NCBI GenBank assembly: GCA_029858145.1
Contig: JAOUFP010000079.1
Coordinates: 1 to 9,253, forward strand
Length of the DNA: 9,253 nucleotides
Origin: Nitrospirota bacterium
GTDB taxonomy: Bacteria; Nitrospirota; Thermodesulfovibrionia; Thermodesulfovibrionales; UBA6898
Reading direction: 5' to 3'
Below the pieces are notes generated by a model. That model did not search any database. It was not told the DNA's origin and saw only the letters and a list, made by a program, of their open reading frames with translations. A program made the position numbers and the translations under genes. Each line of letters starts with the position of its first letter. The first letter of the stretch is position 1. Of the stretch, positions 1 through 6,098 are shown one piece after another.

Positions 1-35
1 TCCGCGCCCAACGCCAGAATCTAATCTTTGCCTTT

Positions 36-869
36 TTACGATTTGTTCGCCCGGAATAAGGCGGCAATGGTGTATTGTGATGTTCGAAAACCCGTTGTGC
101 CTATGTACTCAACATCGCTAAAACCCGCATTCTGAAGCAATCTTACTTGATCCCCAACCGGGATCGCGCCGCCGATTCATTGTGACCATGCTTCAGCGCT
201 ACCCGCCAATTTTGCAGGCAATTCGTTTTCCAGCATGACGTCAGCAAATTGGAGCTTCCCATCCGGTTTTAAAACGCGGTATATTTCTTTGAAAGTAACC
301 TCTTTGTTAGGAGAAAGGTTTATCACACCGTTTGAAATGACCATGTCAAAGAAATTGTCATCATAGGGGATAATGTCCGAATCAACCTTCTGGACCTCGA
401 AGTTTATAACGCCTGCGAGTGTTAGATTCTTTCTTGCCTTCTGCACCATCTCTTCTGTCAAGTCTATTCCGAAAACACGGCCATTCTCTCCGATCAGCTT
501 GCTGGCAACAAATATATCAAACCCCGCACCGCAACCAAAATCAAGCAGTGTGCTTCCCGGCTTTATCATGCCTAGCGAAAAAGGATTCCCGACACCGCAG
601 GACGATTCAAAAAACTGTGCGGGGGCCGTTTCTATAACAGCGGGATCGTACCCCAATGCTTTAGCTCCTTCTTTGCCTACCAGGTATTGGAACATCCCCT
701 CGGCCGAAACTGATACCTCGGCATATTTGCTTCGTATTGCCTGCACAACGTCGTTTGATCCAGAAAGCGCATCGGACGAAGGAGTTGAAATTGCTAAGCG
801 GCAACTTCCAGTGCCGCCGGATGGCGGTCAAGTTGGAGAAGCAACAGTTTTTTCTATGGGATTAGACAT
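36..869 (-). CDS. ArsM-like SAM-dependent methyltransferase, probable selenoprotein with two Sec residues (UGA at 828-830 and 177-179)
   Basis: Class I SAM-dependent methyltransferase, 277 residues if both in-frame TGA codons are read as Sec (U14, U231). Visible: an N-terminal tail with U14 and C23; C91 in SSCGVGNP; SAM motif I DFGCGAGFD (110-118); acidic GIDL after strand 2; ISNGVINLSP (179-188); YRVLKPDGKL; then AWSQ-U-IGGAIP. In ArsM enzymes the last motif carries a metal-binding Cys, so U231 replaces it. The other arsenite-binding Cys (NCVIN) is Gly181 here. The ATG at 867-869 has AAGAGG six bases upstream; the internal GTG at 744-746, used if the first TGA is a stop, has no good site. 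Trp is TGG and the gene ends in TAA. It lies alone, about 300 bases after the polyferredoxin gene, and looks AT-richer than its neighbours. Fold is confident; Sec reading is strong inference; substrate unknown (a metalloid or soft metal is plausible). The alternative is a pseudogene with two nonsense mutations. Confidence 0.85.
149..165 (-). promoter_or_regulatory. Candidate bacterial SECIS hairpin for the second UGA (177-179)
   Basis: On the minus strand GATCCC-GGTTG-GGGATC forms a perfect six-base-pair stem with a five-base loop that begins GGU. The first loop G is 18 nt after the UGA. Bacterial SECIS elements sit inside the coding region with a G in the first two loop positions, roughly 16-37 nt after the UGA, and the E. 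coli fdhF element also presents GGU in its loop. The hairpin bases encode the conserved-looking AIPVGD segment, so it lies within translated sequence as expected. Confidence 0.75.
787..808 (-). promoter_or_regulatory. Candidate bacterial SECIS hairpin for the first UGA (828-830)
   Basis: On the minus strand GAAGTTGC (801-808) pairs over eight positions, one of them G-U, with GCAATTTC (787-794). The loop is CGCTTA, with G in its second position, 29 nt after the UGA. Stem length, loop size and distance fit bacterial SECIS rules, although the loop lacks the fdhF-like GGU. A second small hairpin, CCGCC-ATCC-GGCGG (814-827), directly abuts the UGA and would be melted by the ribosome at that point. 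Confidence 0.55.
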
Positions 870-1164
870 AACCAACCTCTTTCTTTGTATACAGTTATTC
901 TAGCATCACTTGGAGATTACCACTAGCACTCGGAACATCAAAAGGAATGATGAAGCTTGCGGAAATATGCGGATAAAAGGAAATACCACACATGAAAGCT
1001 TTATCAGCTTTGGGTGAGGAGTTCAAGGGGTTCTGCACAACTGCAATAAATTGAAATCTTTGCGGACTTCTGAGTGTATCCTTCCGTAAACCAAATACTT
1101 TATCTGCTCAGACTTCTGGAAGTGTTTTGTAGTCGCAGAATTCGCCGACACTGCGAAATAAAGG
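870..1164. other. Intergenic region between polyferredoxin and methyltransferase genes
   Basis: This 295-base gap carries the methyltransferase promoter and ribosome site at its left end. A six-base-pair hairpin AAAGCT-loop-AGCTTT lies at 995-1011, but without the T-run of an intrinsic terminator. On the minus strand, from about 1140 down to 1023, one frame stays open and reads like degraded coding sequence (it contains EQIKYLVYGRIHSEVRKDF) with no start of its own; upstream it merges out of frame into the polyferredoxin gene. I cannot assign it to a family. Confidence 0.5.
897..905 (-). promoter_or_regulatory. Candidate extended -10 promoter of the methyltransferase gene
   Basis: Minus-strand TGCTAGAAT matches the extended -10 form TG-N-TATAAT with one change in the hexamer. 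The predicted transcript start near 890 gives a leader of about 21 nt that contains the AAGAGG ribosome site before the ATG at 867-869. I see no good -35, which extended -10 promoters can lack. It supports the ATG at 869 as the true start. Confidence 0.4.
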
Positions 1165-2220
1165 TTAAAAATTCTTATCTTCGGGGAAGGCAGCTTTCTT
1201 TTCTGAGAATTGATGTCCGCCGTCTTTTGGGGATATCGCGGGAATAAGCTTTCTGTATTCAGCGATGGAAACCGACGACTGCCATTTCCCTGAAACGATA
1301 CCGGCACCGACGATGAGATAGAACAACAGAAGAAGCCCTGCGGGGTAGAGCCAGGGATTGAGGGGCATCCGCTTCTTCCCCGCCGCAGTCGTGATATCAA
1401 GCGCGCCTTCTGACGGACATTGGCTGACACAGGTCATGCAGCCGAAGCATTCGGGAGAGCTGACGACTTCTTTCTTCTCTACCGGCAGGAGAGAGGGACA
1501 ATTTTTTGAGCAGGCGCCGCAGTGTATGCATTTTTCTTCATTCCGCCGTATCTTTACAGGGCTGAGAGAACTCAGCAGTCCGAGAAGAGCTCCGTAGGGA
1601 CAAAGATACCTGCACCAGAAGTTCTTAAAAAGCAGTGAAAAGCCGCCGATGAACAGGAGCGACCAGAACGCGGTCCGGGACATCTCGGTGAAAAACTTCA
1701 TCGTCCTGACATCGGCTGTCTTATAATAATCGGAAAGAAAAAAAAGGACCATCGTATTCGGCGCCATCGTAATCCCTATCAGGACCAGAAAAAGCGCCAT
1801 AAGCAGATATTTCAACGAACGCATCGGGACATCGGCATATTTGTTCACGCGCAGGTTCCTGCCGAAAATCTTCTCCCCGGCCATCCAGAAATACTGCGAA
1901 ACGGTCCCTACGGGACAGATCCAGCCGCAGAAGCCCTTCTTCAGAACGAGCGAGACCGCCACGATAGCGGCGAACATGACAAACGCCGCAGGATGAAACG
2001 GCTCAACAACCCCCGTGAGTAAAAAATATTTAAAGGACATCAACCCCGCAATCGGGAGAAACGCGTCGACCGAAGGCGGCCGCTCGACAAACGGGTATCC
2101 GGGACTTTCAAAATGCAGCACAAAGCCGAAGAAACGGTATCCGATAAAGACCGTCAGGAGAAGAAAGGCCAGCTGTACGGCGTATCTGAGTTTTCTGAGA
2201 TTTTTTCTCTTGCCGCCCAT
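1165..2220 (-). CDS. NapH-like membrane 4Fe-4S polyferredoxin
   Basis: Membrane iron-sulfur protein of the NapH/CcoG/RdxA-like group, 351 residues, likely passing electrons between the quinone pool and a partner oxidoreductase or Fe-S/metal maturation process. Visible: a Lys/Arg-rich N-terminus, a first membrane segment (about 13-36), several more up to about residue 200, two C-x3-CP motifs typical of NapH (CGWICP 98-103 and CRYLCP 203-208), two ferredoxin-type clusters (C231, C234, C237, C241 and C258, C261, C264, C268, each last Cys followed by Pro) and a final membrane segment (about 288-311). The ATG at 2218-2220 is the only reasonable start, because an in-frame TAG lies four codons upstream. 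The nearest GGAG is 13 bases away, so initiation may be weak or near-leaderless. No nitrate reductase or NosZ gene is adjacent, so the partner is unknown. Family certain, role inferred. Confidence 0.9.
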   Translation of the reverse strand: MGGKRKNLRKLRYAVQLAFLLLTVFIGYRFFGFVLHFESPGYPFVERPPSVDAFLPIAGLMSFKYFLLTGVVEPFHPAAFVMFAAIVAVSLVLKKGFCGWICPVGTVSQYFWMAGEKIFGRNLRVNKYADVPMRSLKYLLMALFLVLIGITMAPNTMVLFFLSDYYKTADVRTMKFFTEMSRTAFWSLLFIGGFSLLFKNFWCRYLCPYGALLGLLSSLSPVKIRRNEEKCIHCGACSKNCPSLLPVEKKEVVSSPECFGCMTCVSQCPSEGALDITTAAGKKRMPLNPWLYPAGLLLLFYLIVGAGIVSGKWQSSVSIAEYRKLIPAISPKDGGHQFSEKKAAFPEDKNF

Positions 2221-2255
2221 AGCACTATGCTAACTCCGCAGTCATCAAAAGGGTA

Positions 2256-2267
2256 TGATGTGCATCA
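2256..2267 (-). promoter_or_regulatory. FNR/CRP-type operator (TGAT-N4-ATCA) upstream of the polyferredoxin gene
   Basis: TGAT-GTGC-ATCA is a perfect dyad matching the core of the FNR consensus TTGAT-N4-ATCAA, with A/T at the outermost positions. Its centre is 41 bases upstream of the start codon. A minus-strand TAGCAT at 2227-2232 lies 32 bases from the centre, the spacing of a class II FNR-activated promoter, which would put the transcript start almost at the ATG. Oxygen or nitric-oxide control would suit an Fe-S electron-transfer protein. This is inference from a single site. Confidence 0.4.
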
Positions 2268-2281
2268 TATGCGCCCCCTTT

Positions 2282-2318
2282 GCAGAAAAATCACGGGATA
2301 GCAGTCAAAAAGCGGGAT
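2282..2318. repeat. Imperfect tandem repeat, two 18-base units with a 19-base period
   Basis: The units at 2282-2299 and 2301-2318 both start GCAG and end CGGGAT around an A-rich core, and match at 13 of 18 positions. They lie between the M48 gene and the FNR-like site of the polyferredoxin gene. No function can be assigned; a duplicated protein-binding site is possible. Confidence 0.3.
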
Positions 2319-2375
2319 TTCTCGTGCTGTCATTTTGCTGTCCGGCAGGAAAAAAAATTGAAGGTCTCGAAAAAA

Positions 2376-3236
2376 TTACCGGATCTCGCTTATGAAACGG
2401 CCGGCCCTCTTCTGTGCCATCAGGATATCCGCACCCTCCGCGGGAAGATCGTCCTTTATGTTTTCCAGTCTGTCCGCGGTCGCGGGATGCGTCTTGAACA
2501 AACCGCCGCCTGAAGCATTTCCGCCTTCAACGGTCCTCTCCAGAAAATTCTTCAGCGCTGAAGGGTCATAGGCGGACTTTGAAAGATAGACAAGGGCTGT
2601 CTTGTCAGCGCTGTACTCCTGGGATTTTCCGTAGCCGTTCTCAATGATTGTTTTCACCACATCATCCACAGAACCCTCAAAGATGTCCACCAACTGCGAA
2701 AACTCCGTGGAGCCGTATTCCCTTGCGGCAGTGGAACCGATGATAGCAACCGCTTCTGTCCAACGCGACTGTTTTATCGCAGATATGCCGTCCCGCTTGT
2801 TCACATGGGCTATTTCGTGCGCCAGAACCGCCGCGAGCTCATCTTCGGTATTTACCGCGTTCAGCATCCCCCGGGTAATGAATACGATCCCTCCGGGACA
2901 GGCAAACGCGTTCATTTCAGCGGATTCGAGCAGCGCAAAATGATACCCTCCGTAGGTGCAGGGTTTTTCCGAATGCAGAGACACTGTCTGTCCGACCATA
3001 TTGATATATGCCGCAAGCCGCTGATCAGTCGACAAGGGATACGAGGACAAAATGCGTGCGGCGACCGCCCGGCCCACATAATATTCCTCCTCATCGGAAA
3101 TGGGCCTCATCGCCTTCCGGGCCGCACCAGCCGTCGCGGTAATCATCCCCATGTGCTCTCTAATCTCGCCCATGTCCACGGTAGCACATGAAGACAGAAA
3201 TGCAAGGGCCAGCAGCAACACAATTCCTCTCTTCAT
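2376..3236 (-). CDS. M48 family zinc metalloprotease lipoprotein
   Basis: Periplasmic, membrane-anchored zinc endopeptidase of the M48 (Ste24-like) family, resembling the E. coli envelope proteases LoiP, YcaL and BepA; 286 residues. It has a lipoprotein signal peptide ending LSSC (Cys17), the zinc and catalytic motif HEIAH (140-144), a downstream glutamate ligand in SQEYSAD (E207, D211), and the conserved C-terminal THP...RL..I segment (249-260). There is no TPR tail of the BepA type. It is the last gene of the cyclase operon: its ATG (3234-3236) shares one base with the TGA of the SH3 gene, so translation is probably coupled. AGGAGG lies about 15 bases before the ATG, with a hairpin (3239-3253) between them. 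The likely role is quality control of outer-membrane or periplasmic proteins. Confidence 0.92.
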   Translation of the reverse strand: MKRGIVLLLALAFLSSCATVDMGEIREHMGMITATAGAARKAMRPISDEEEYYVGRAVAARILSSYPLSTDQRLAAYINMVGQTVSLHSEKPCTYGGYHFALLESAEMNAFACPGGIVFITRGMLNAVNTEDELAAVLAHEIAHVNKRDGISAIKQSRWTEAVAIIGSTAAREYGSTEFSQLVDIFEGSVDDVVKTIIENGYGKSQEYSADKTALVYLSKSAYDPSALKNFLERTVEGGNASGGGLFKTHPATADRLENIKDDLPAEGADILMAQKRAGRFISEIR

Positions 3237-3706
3237 CAGGGTTGATGCAACCCTCCTTTTCTGATAAATGTGAACAGCTCCTCTTCGGATATTCTGTACT
3301 TTTCTATGCTGTCAACCTTCCGGAAGTCAAGGTCTGCATGTCTGTTCTTATAGGAATCCTCGACCTGGGGATTGAACCCCTTGCCGGCAAGGGCCACTTC
3401 ATCCTCTGTAGCAGGTTCTGAACCCGGTGCGGCCAAACCGGCCAGACTGATTTTCTTCTCCTTCACCGCGCTGCTGTGTATGCAGCCCTTTTTGTTTTTA
3501 TATCTTGCGTTGAACCAATCAGCGTCGCCCGACAGTATTTCCAGCTGATCCCCGTACTTCAGCCTTGCCTTGACAGGGGACAAAAACCTGCAGTCCTCCC
3601 TCAGGGCATTTTCTTTGGTAATAACTTTCGCGGTTTCAGCAGACAAGACCCCCGGGCTGAAAAAAAAGATGCACAATAGTCCTGCGGATACTATTTTCTT
3701 TTTCAT
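3236..3706 (-). CDS. Secreted SH3-domain (SH3b-like) protein
   Basis: Small exported protein, 156 residues. A Sec signal peptide (about 1-23, MKKK followed by a hydrophobic core, cleavage near LSA) precedes a bacterial SH3-like domain (about 24-82) with the usual elements: unfavourable-start motif ALREDCRFLSPV, a KYGDQLEIL strand, a DADWFNARY strand, and a closing KKGCIHSSAV. A conserved-looking C-terminal segment (about 101-153, EDEVALAGKGFN ... EEELFTFIRKGGL) follows. I chose the ATG at 3704-3706, which overlaps the TGA of the cyclase gene by four bases (ATGA) and starts directly at the signal peptide; a longer TTG start at 3733 would put nine extra residues before it. Such domains often bind peptidoglycan or assist envelope proteases. 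Between a CHASE2 cyclase and an M48 protease, it probably acts in the periplasm with one of them. Confidence 0.82.
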   Translation of the reverse strand: MKKKIVSAGLLCIFFFSPGVLSAETAKVITKENALREDCRFLSPVKARLKYGDQLEILSGDADWFNARYKNKKGCIHSSAVKEKKISLAGLAAPGSEPATEDEVALAGKGFNPQVEDSYKNRHADLDFRKVDSIEKYRISEEELFTFIRKGGLHQP

Positions 3707-5808
3707 TTTTCGCTCAGACGTATGATATTCCAATTGTCTTTTTCTGTCAATCGCGGATTCGACAGCAGTTCCTCACACCTTTTCTTATAAAAAACAGCAA
3801 GGCCGTCTCCCGGGTCCCGTTTCAGGACAGCGGAAAAGAGTTTAAGTGCCGCGTCAGGCTTCCGATGGTTGAACAACATCACTGCCTCATGAAAGAGAAC
3901 CGTCGTCTCCGTATACCCCTCCCCGCCCAAACCGGCAAGGAGTTCATGCACCCTCACCGCTTCGGACTTCCCCTTCACCCCGATCAGACCGATTTCCCGC
4001 GTGATAAACAGTCCCCTGGTTTTTACCCTGGTGGCTTCGCTTATGATGATCTGCGTCCCGAATAATTTATTGGCGGACTCCAGCCTGGAAGCCAGATTCA
4101 CCGTGTCGCCGATCACCGTATAACTGAACAGCCTGTCGCTTCCCATATTGCCCGCGATCGCATCTCCGGTATGTATCCCAATCCTGACGCCAACGGAAGA
4201 CATCCCCCTGCCCTGAAAATCCCTGTTTATCTCTTTCATCTTGCCGACGCACTGCAGGGCAGCGCGACAGGCATTTATTTCATCGTCTTCCCCTTCCAGG
4301 GGAGCGCCCCAGAATGCCATAATCGCGTCACCTATATATTTATCCACGACTCCCTTGTTCCGGATTATCACCTCGGTAAACGAGTTGAATATGGTATGGA
4401 GGATCATTGCCGTCTGCTCAGGGGGAAGACTTTCGGCAAGGGACGTAAATCCGGCGAGGTCCGCGAAGAATACGGAGACACGCCTGCGCTGACCGCCGGG
4501 CTTTATTACACCGGGATTCCTGAGTATGTATTCGACAATCGTGCTGTCCATATACTGCGTGAAGGTCCTCTTGATAAATCGCCGCTCCTTTCCCTCGGTG
4601 GCGTAACTGTAGGCGGCCGCAAAGACGAAACTGATACCGACGGACAGAAGGGGAAATATCGCCCTGATGTAAAGCCCGTTCATGAAGAGCAGCACCGGGA
4701 CCGAGAGAGCGGTAAACGATGCGAGAGAAAAAACGGTTAAACTGATATAGACTGAATGATGCCTCAGGACAAAGTGACTGGTTACGGAGCAAATGAGGAA
4801 CATGAATACCATAAGGTATATTTCGGGCAGGGGCCTGATAAAACTCCTGTTCAGGATATTGTCGAGTGTGGTCGCGTGGATGTGAACCCCGGTCGCCACC
4901 GGTGAAACAGACGTCGGTTTGAGCTCATACAGCCCCGGAGCTGTATAGCCGATGAACACCTTTTTCCCCCTGAAAAATTCCTTTTCCAGAGAAGGTTTTT
5001 TTGAAAAATCCTTCTCGAGGTACGAACTGATGATATTGATTGCAGACACCTTTAAAAAAGGGGTCTTGTCCCTGCGGTACCTGAGCATGAGTGAGTTTTT
5101 CACCGTCGGAATTTCAGTATTCTGCGCGTAAAACGATCCGTCCCTGTATTGTACCAGCCCGCTGGTCATGAGATAATCCAGCACAAAATTGGGGATCACC
5201 GTATCGCCGAGTCTGAAAACAAGGGGGATTCTCCGGTAGACGCCATCTTCATCAGGTTTGATCATCACGTTTCCGCTGCCCTTCACCGATGCCTTATATA
5301 TGTCCAGAGGAGTAACGGCGGAGCTGTACACCAGGTCGGCACTGACATCGCTGCTGAGGGCCAGCTTCCGCATGAATGCCCTGTCCGCTTCAGACAATTT
5401 CTTTTCCTTGTTCGTAAGAAATACAGGGAAATACGTATTCCCGGCTTTCCTCACCGCTTCGGACAGAAGCAGATCATCTTCCACCCCGTATGAGGATGGT
5501 TCGGTAAAAAGGATATCAACAAACACCGCGTCCGCTTCGGAGAGGTATTCAATAATGGGGGCATACACCTGTCTTGGCCAGGGCCAGCTGATATTTTGGT
5601 TGTTCAGCGCTTCGATGCTCTTCTGATCGACTTCTACGATGACTATGCCGGGGGATGTTCCTTCGGGGTTGAGATTCCGGCTTAAAAGATCAAAGGCCTT
5701 GAGTTCGAACACGTCCAGAGCACCCGTAAAAGCGGCCGCAAGAGACAGAGCAAAAGCAAGCGCGGCGATAGCGGCTGTTTTCCGGAATTTTTTCGCTTTC
5801 TCCTGCAT
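3703..5808 (-). CDS. CHASE2-domain class III adenylate cyclase
   Basis: Membrane sensor that makes cyclic nucleotide, 701 residues. Order: N-terminal membrane segment (about 12-30), periplasmic CHASE2 sensor (about 33-320), three closely spaced membrane segments (about 328-348, 353-376, 379-403), a short linker, a class III cyclase domain (about 443-625), and a C-terminal helical, TPR-like tail (635-690). Cyclase residues are complete: metal-binding D450 (FADLAGFT) and D494 (KYIGDAIMAFWG), purine-selecting K490 and T564 (pointing to ATP rather than GTP), and transition-state N571 and R575 (VNLASR). It should therefore be an active adenylate cyclase. First gene of an operon with overlapping SH3 and M48 genes, preceded by a structured leader. 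No obvious Shine-Dalgarno precedes the ATG (5806-5808), and an in-frame TGA lies five codons upstream. The CHASE2 ligand is unknown. Confidence 0.93.
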   Translation of the reverse strand: MQEKAKKFRKTAAIAALAFALSLAAAFTGALDVFELKAFDLLSRNLNPEGTSPGIVIVEVDQKSIEALNNQNISWPWPRQVYAPIIEYLSEADAVFVDILFTEPSSYGVEDDLLLSEAVRKAGNTYFPVFLTNKEKKLSEADRAFMRKLALSSDVSADLVYSSAVTPLDIYKASVKGSGNVMIKPDEDGVYRRIPLVFRLGDTVIPNFVLDYLMTSGLVQYRDGSFYAQNTEIPTVKNSLMLRYRRDKTPFLKVSAINIISSYLEKDFSKKPSLEKEFFRGKKVFIGYTAPGLYELKPTSVSPVATGVHIHATTLDNILNRSFIRPLPEIYLMVFMFLICSVTSHFVLRHHSVYISLTVFSLASFTALSVPVLLFMNGLYIRAIFPLLSVGISFVFAAAYSYATEGKERRFIKRTFTQYMDSTIVEYILRNPGVIKPGGQRRRVSVFFADLAGFTSLAESLPPEQTAMILHTIFNSFTEVIIRNKGVVDKYIGDAIMAFWGAPLEGEDDEINACRAALQCVGKMKEINRDFQGRGMSSVGVRIGIHTGDAIAGNMGSDRLFSYTVIGDTVNLASRLESANKLFGTQIIISEATRVKTRGLFITREIGLIGVKGKSEAVRVHELLAGLGGEGYTETTVLFHEAVMLFNHRKPDAALKLFSAVLKRDPGDGLAVFYKKRCEELLSNPRLTEKDNWNIIRLSEK

Positions 5809-6068
5809 GCGGTTATGCCGTCACCACCAGGCCCCTGCATCCACGGCGTCCCGGCCCTGCAAGAAATGTAATAGCCGCTGCTGCACTCAGTCCGACCCCA
5901 TGGTGCCTTGCCACAGGACCATGCTTCCTTGAAAATACCTTTGTCGCGGCAAGGCCCCATCCGCTGCTGAAACTGAGAACCCGTCTGTTTTTTCAGGGAG
6001 GCTCCCGGGGTACCCGGCAACTTCTTTCTTGCGGTATTCTGTAATCTCAATCGCTCCTTAACGAAAAC
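5809..6068 (-). ncRNA. Long structured 5' leader of the cyclase operon (candidate cis-regulatory RNA)
   Basis: About 260 nt separate the predicted transcript start from the cyclase ATG. Minus-strand arms at 5946-5960 and 5900-5914 pair over 15 positions (13 Watson-Crick, one G-U, one mismatch) around a 31-base loop. A competing stem pairs CATGGT (5918-5923) with ACCATG (5899-5904), using part of the same arm, so the two folds exclude each other. AAGGAG occurs at 6054-6059 without a good start codon. A GCGG-CTA-TTA stretch could also pair with TAACCGC just before the cyclase ATG. It does not match any riboswitch class I can recall. Regulatory function is inference. Confidence 0.35.
5813..5914 (-). 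CDS. Possible 33-residue leader peptide upstream of the cyclase
   Basis: GTG at 5912-5914 has AAGGAAG nine bases upstream (5924-5930) and opens 33 codons ending in TAA at 5813-5815, four bases before the cyclase ATG. The peptide has a hydrophobic stretch (GLSAAAAITFLAG) followed by a basic tail. Translational coupling would explain why the cyclase has no clear ribosome site. The start codon lies in an arm of the leader hairpin. This GC-rich stretch is open in other frames too, so the call is weak. Confidence 0.2.
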   Translation of the reverse strand: MARHHGVGLSAAAAITFLAGPGRRGCRGLVVTA

Positions 6069-6074
6069 TGCATG

Positions 6075-6083
6075 ATTATATCA
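6075..6083 (-). promoter_or_regulatory. Extended -10 promoter of the cyclase operon
   Basis: Minus-strand TGATATAAT is a perfect TG-N-TATAAT extended -10. No convincing -35 lies upstream, where the end of the preceding gene begins within 20 bases. The predicted transcript start is near 6068. It makes the cyclase, SH3 and M48 genes a transcription unit that can be expressed independently of the upstream redox gene. Confidence 0.6.
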
Positions 6084-6098
6084 CACCGCGCCGGTCTC

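Noticed and set aside
177..746. Methyltransferase as a 189-residue protein starting at GTG 744-746 and ending at TGA 177-179
   Set aside because: The GTG has no good ribosome site, and the protein would stop before the last part of the Rossmann fold, whose sequence continues intact in the same frame.
36..869. Naming the gene arsM
   Set aside because: The first arsenite-binding Cys is Gly and no ars genes are visible nearby, so the substrate cannot be assumed.
2341..2378. T-rich stretch after the M48 gene as an intrinsic terminator
   Set aside because: There are two T tracts but no stable hairpin immediately before either.
4171..4740. 189-codon plus-strand ORF inside the cyclase gene
   Set aside because: Antisense to the catalytic domain and without recognisable features.
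5682..6050. 122-codon minus-strand ORF overlapping the cyclase start
   Set aside because: It starts at TTG only three bases after AAGGAG, overlaps the cyclase N-terminus out of frame, and has no recognisable family; GC-rich leader sequence is open in several frames.
5809..6060. Cyclase N-terminal extension through two upstream in-frame TGA codons, as a second selenoprotein
   Set aside because: That frame begins after a TAA with only ATT as possible start, has no conserved motif, and the ATG at 5808 gives a normal CHASE2 N-terminus directly before the first membrane segment.
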